Shown here: positions 24,013 through 25,909 of the stretch, one piece after another
Layout of the letters: each line of letters opens with the position of its first letter
How positions within the stretch are numbered: the first letter of the stretch is position 1
Origin: Bacillota bacterium
Lineage (GTDB): Bacteria; Bacillota; Clostridia; Christensenellales; Aristaeellaceae
NCBI GenBank assembly: GCA_023391725.1
Contig: JAEWAH010000243.1
Span: 1 to 25,909 of the forward strand
Direction of reading: 5' to 3'
DNA length: 25,909 nt
Position numbers and translations under genes: made by a program
The notes under the pieces: generated by a model
Seen by the model: the letters and a program-made list of their open reading frames with translations, nothing else
Databases searched by the model: none
Told to the model about the DNA's origin: nothing

Positions 24013-24846
24013 ATGACGCCCCAGACGCTGTCCTTAAGCAATATTTCCTACTCCTTCACCCCGGAAAAAGCGGCGGTGCAAAACATTAACGCCGAACTTT
24101 CCCCGGGCAAGCTCACCGTGCTTATCGGGCCCAATGGCTCGGGCAAGACCACGCTTCTGCGTTTGGCGGCAGGGCTCTTATCACCGCAGGCGGGAAAAAT
24201 ATCCCTAAACGGCCGCAACATCGCCCACATCCCACGCAGGGAGCGGGCCAGGCTCATCGCCCTTTTGCCTCAGCGGGAGGAATCCCTGCCGGATATGACG
24301 GTGATGGACTTGGTGCTGCTGGGCCGCACGCCTCATCTTTCCCTGCTGGCCCAAGAGGGTCCTGCCGACCGGGAACTAGCCATGGCGGCTATGAAAGAGA
24401 CCGGGGTAGCGGAGTTTTTTAGCCGCCCCCTTGACACCCTCTCTGGGGGCGAGCTCCAAAGGGCGGCCATCGCCCGGGCACTGTGCCAGCATACTCCGGT
24501 GCTTTTGCTGGACGAGCCTGTAGCCAGTTTGGACATCGGCCATCAGGCCACGGTGATGAACCTCCTTGCCCGCCTAGCTCGGGAGCAAGACCTGGCCGTT
24601 GCCTGCGTGCTCCATGATTTGAACCTGGCCGCCCATTTTGCCGACCACGTGCTTCTGCTCCTTCGCGGGCAGCTGATTTGCTCCGGCGCGCCGGAAGAAG
24701 TTCTTTCGGAGGATATGCTTCTGCGCGCCTATGGCATCCCAGTCAAGCGCCTGACGATGGGCTTAAGCTTCGCCATGGCCCCTGATTTCGGGGAAAATTG
24801 CCAAGAGTCCCCTGCATTTCCCAACATACGGGTGAAATCTTCGTAA
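24013..24846 (+). CDS. ABC transporter ATP-binding protein, FecE/BtuD type
   Basis: This 277-aa ATPase subunit is of the kind that powers uptake of iron-siderophores, haem or cobalamin through a FecCD-type permease. Walker A GPNGSGKTT is at about 39-47, Q-loop region ALLPQREESLPDMTV, signature LSGGE at 143-147, Walker B LLLDEPVASLD and H-loop VLHDLNLAAHF. The DLNLAAHFADH stretch and the SGAPEEVLSEDMLLRAYGI tail are typical of the FecE/BtuD group. The start is the ATG at 24013, with GGGAGG 5 nt upstream; a longer frame begins at 24001 inside that site. No permease or binding-protein gene is next to it, so it must pair with subunits encoded elsewhere. No Fur-like box was recognised. Confidence 0.9.
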   Translation: MTPQTLSLSNISYSFTPEKAAVQNINAELSPGKLTVLIGPNGSGKTTLLRLAAGLLSPQAGKISLNGRNIAHIPRRERARLIALLPQREESLPDMTVMDLVLLGRTPHLSLLAQEGPADRELAMAAMKETGVAEFFSRPLDTLSGGELQRAAIARALCQHTPVLLLDEPVASLDIGHQATVMNLLARLAREQDLAVACVLHDLNLAAHFADHVLLLLRGQLICSGAPEEVLSEDMLLRAYGIPVKRLTMGLSFAMAPDFGENCQESPAFPNIRVKSS

Positions 24847-24914
24847 ACGACCCGAAATATGGTTGATTTTGTGCCATTTTTGACAATTTATTTCTTGCGG
24901 ACACTGAAAAACAC

Positions 24915-24943
24915 TTGCATTTTTAAGAACAAACCTGTATAAT
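24915..24943 (+). promoter_or_regulatory. Promoter of the HPr-like gene
   Basis: TTGCAT (24915-24920), exact 17-bp spacer, TATAAT (24938-24943), about 33 nt before the start. AAGGGGGTG (24961-24969) provides a strong ribosome site. Confidence 0.75.
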
Positions 24944-24976
24944 TTGTAATGTACCAAATAAAGGGGGTGCTTCATT

Positions 24977-25204
24977 ATGAAGTCCGTCAACATCCGCCTC
25001 AGCTTGGCTGAAAACGTAAAGACGTTCGTCAACGTTGTCAACCGTTACCCCTACGACATGGATCTGCGCGCTGGCCGCCACGTGGTGGATGCCAAATCGA
25101 TCCTGGGCATCTTCAGCCTGGATCTGAGCAAGCCTATCACCCTGGAAGTCTACACCGATGACTGCGGTGACCTGATGGCCGAGATCCAGCCCTTCGTCGC
25201 CTAA
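24977..25204 (+). CDS. HPr-like protein without the active-site histidine
   Basis: This 75-aa protein has the HPr fold pattern. The segment YDMDLRAGRHVVDAKSILGI aligns with the KYDADVNL...KSIMGV region of HPr, placing S41 at the regulatory serine (Ser46 of B. subtilis HPr). The following FSLDLSKPITLEVYTDD matches the next strand. At the position of His15 (about residues 11-14, LAENV) there is no histidine, so it cannot accept phosphate from enzyme I in the normal way. Bacillus Crh also lacks His15 and acts only in serine-based catabolite control; this gene may do something similar. Promoter, ribosome site and terminator are all strong, so it is a well-expressed single-gene unit. No PTS genes are nearby. 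Confidence 0.82.
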   Translation: MKSVNIRLSLAENVKTFVNVVNRYPYDMDLRAGRHVVDAKSILGIFSLDLSKPITLEVYTDDCGDLMAEIQPFVA

Positions 25205-25216
25205 AAGGCGCGGGCA

Positions 25217-25281
25217 GCCTGCCAAGGCAGGCATTGCATATTGTCTTTTCTCCCCTCAGCCTGCCGGTTTGAGGGGTTTTT
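25217..25281 (+). terminator. Terminator after the HPr-like gene
   Basis: Two hairpins follow the stop at 25202-25204. The first is a perfect 7-bp GCCTGCC/GGCAGGC (25217-25232) without a good T-run. The second is CCCCTCA (25252-25258) with TGAGGGG (25270-25276), followed directly by TTTTT (25277-25281), a standard intrinsic terminator. Confidence 0.85.
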
Positions 25282-25315
25282 CCTGTGATTTCTGATAATA
25301 GGAGGGCGCGCCGGC

Positions 25316-25909
25316 ATGCTGAACCGCAAAGCCTCCGATGTGGAAAACAAGCTGCTTGTTCTGCTGGCGGTGGACCAGCTGGGGCCGCTGACGAACCTTC
25401 AACTCCTGCAGTTCCTGGCAGAAAACGACCTGATGGATTATATCACCCTGCAGTTGGCCCTGGGCGAACTTACGGAGGCCTGCCACTTGGAGAAAATGCC
25501 CCACGCCCTGGGTCCCCTGTACACGCTGACGATGGAAGGACGAGAATCCCTTGCGCTGTTTTCCCGCCGGATCCCCCACAGCAGCCGGACAATTATTATA
25601 GACGGCGCGGCGGACTGGCGGGCGAGGTTTCAGCGAGAAAAGCAAGTCCTATCGGACTTTCATCGTCTGGAGAACGGGGCCTATACACTAGAGCTTCGCC
25701 TGATGGAAAAGGACCAGCCCCTTTTGGAAATGACGCTGCTCCTTCCCTACCGGGATATAGCCGACCGTTTTTCCCGAAGCTGGCCTAAGGCAGCCGCCGA
25801 CTTTTATGGATTTTTGATCAGGGAATTAGGCGACGATTTTTCCCCGAATGTTTCCCCTGGCGTCCCGCTTCCCGAGGGCACGTCCATTAGCCGCGAATAT
25901 GGTCAGGGG
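25316..25909 (+). CDS. DUF4364-family protein, C-terminus beyond the window
   Basis: The visible 198 codons begin MLNRKASDVENKLLVLLAVD and resemble DUF4364 proteins of Clostridia. They start with a winged-helix-like N-terminus (LGPLTNLQLLQFLAENDLMDY, then TLQLALGELTEACHLE). The rest is a mixed alpha/beta region with repeated LELRLMEKD-like strands. The N-terminus looks DNA-binding, so a transcription regulator is possible, but no target is known to me. The ATG at 25316 has GGAGG 10 nt upstream at 25301-25305. It lies 34 nt beyond the HPr-like terminator, so it needs its own promoter; GATAAT near 25293 is a weak candidate. The frame is open to the right edge. Confidence 0.75.
   Translation, partial: MLNRKASDVENKLLVLLAVDQLGPLTNLQLLQFLAENDLMDYITLQLALGELTEACHLEKMPHALGPLYTLTMEGRESLALFSRRIPHSSRTIIIDGAADWRARFQREKQVLSDFHRLENGAYTLELRLMEKDQPLLEMTLLLPYRDIADRFSRSWPKAAADFYGFLIRELGDDFSPNVSPGVPLPEGTSISREYGQG

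Overview
The window reads as chromosome of a fairly GC-rich Clostridia-type Firmicute (Oscillospirales or Christensenellales would fit, but genus cannot be read from the sequence). Supporting signs are a T-box leader on gltX, DnaD/DnaI-type replication loading genes, RecD2, ComF, a CplR/Vga/Lsa-like ABC-F protein, a DUF4364-type protein, GGAGG ribosome sites and extended -10 promoters of the form TGGTATAAT.

Layout. 1-3291 (minus): two overlapping half-transporter genes of a heterodimeric ABC exporter; the second runs off the left edge. 3444-6983 (minus): dnaE, DNA polymerase III alpha. 7014-8803: an accessory pocket with a palindromic repeat, a 26-bp-arm inverted repeat, one AT-richer gene resembling DUF3396-type immunity proteins, and apparent debris. 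8804-11273 (plus): a DnaD-repeat protein overlapping a DnaI/DnaC-type helicase loader, a likely replication or primosome pair. 11281-11630: copy 1 of a modular dispersed repeat. 11665-16187 (plus): inorganic pyrophosphatase, an ArsC/Spx-like protein without its CxxC, a membrane Cache-HAMP-PAS-GGDEF-EAL protein with eroded catalytic motifs, and a protein of unknown family. 16279-16485: truncated ECF sigma factor. 16513-19380 (minus): comF and recD2, overlapping.

19422-21272: recD2 and an ABC-F ribosome-protection-type gene are driven by divergent promoters that share one -35 region. The ABC-F gene has a leader of about 170 nt with a three-codon upstream ORF and two mutually exclusive RNA pairings, which looks like a ribosome-sensing attenuator. 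21284-21493: two palindromic elements between convergent genes. 21513-23478 (minus): gltX with a complete T-box leader and promoter. 23535-23814: copy 2 of the dispersed repeat, with its modules in a different order. 24013-25909 (plus): an orphan FecE/BtuD-type ATPase, an HPr-like protein lacking the phosphorylatable histidine, and the start of a DUF4364 gene.

The genes are mostly housekeeping (replication, recombination, tRNA charging, pyrophosphate removal) with stress or antibiotic-response genes between them. The strongest candidate for something new is the ABC-F attenuator at 19509-19644. Next come the inverted repeat with a promoter-like loop at 7111-7196 and the shuffled repeat modules. 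No tRNA, rRNA, CRISPR array or intact insertion sequence was seen.
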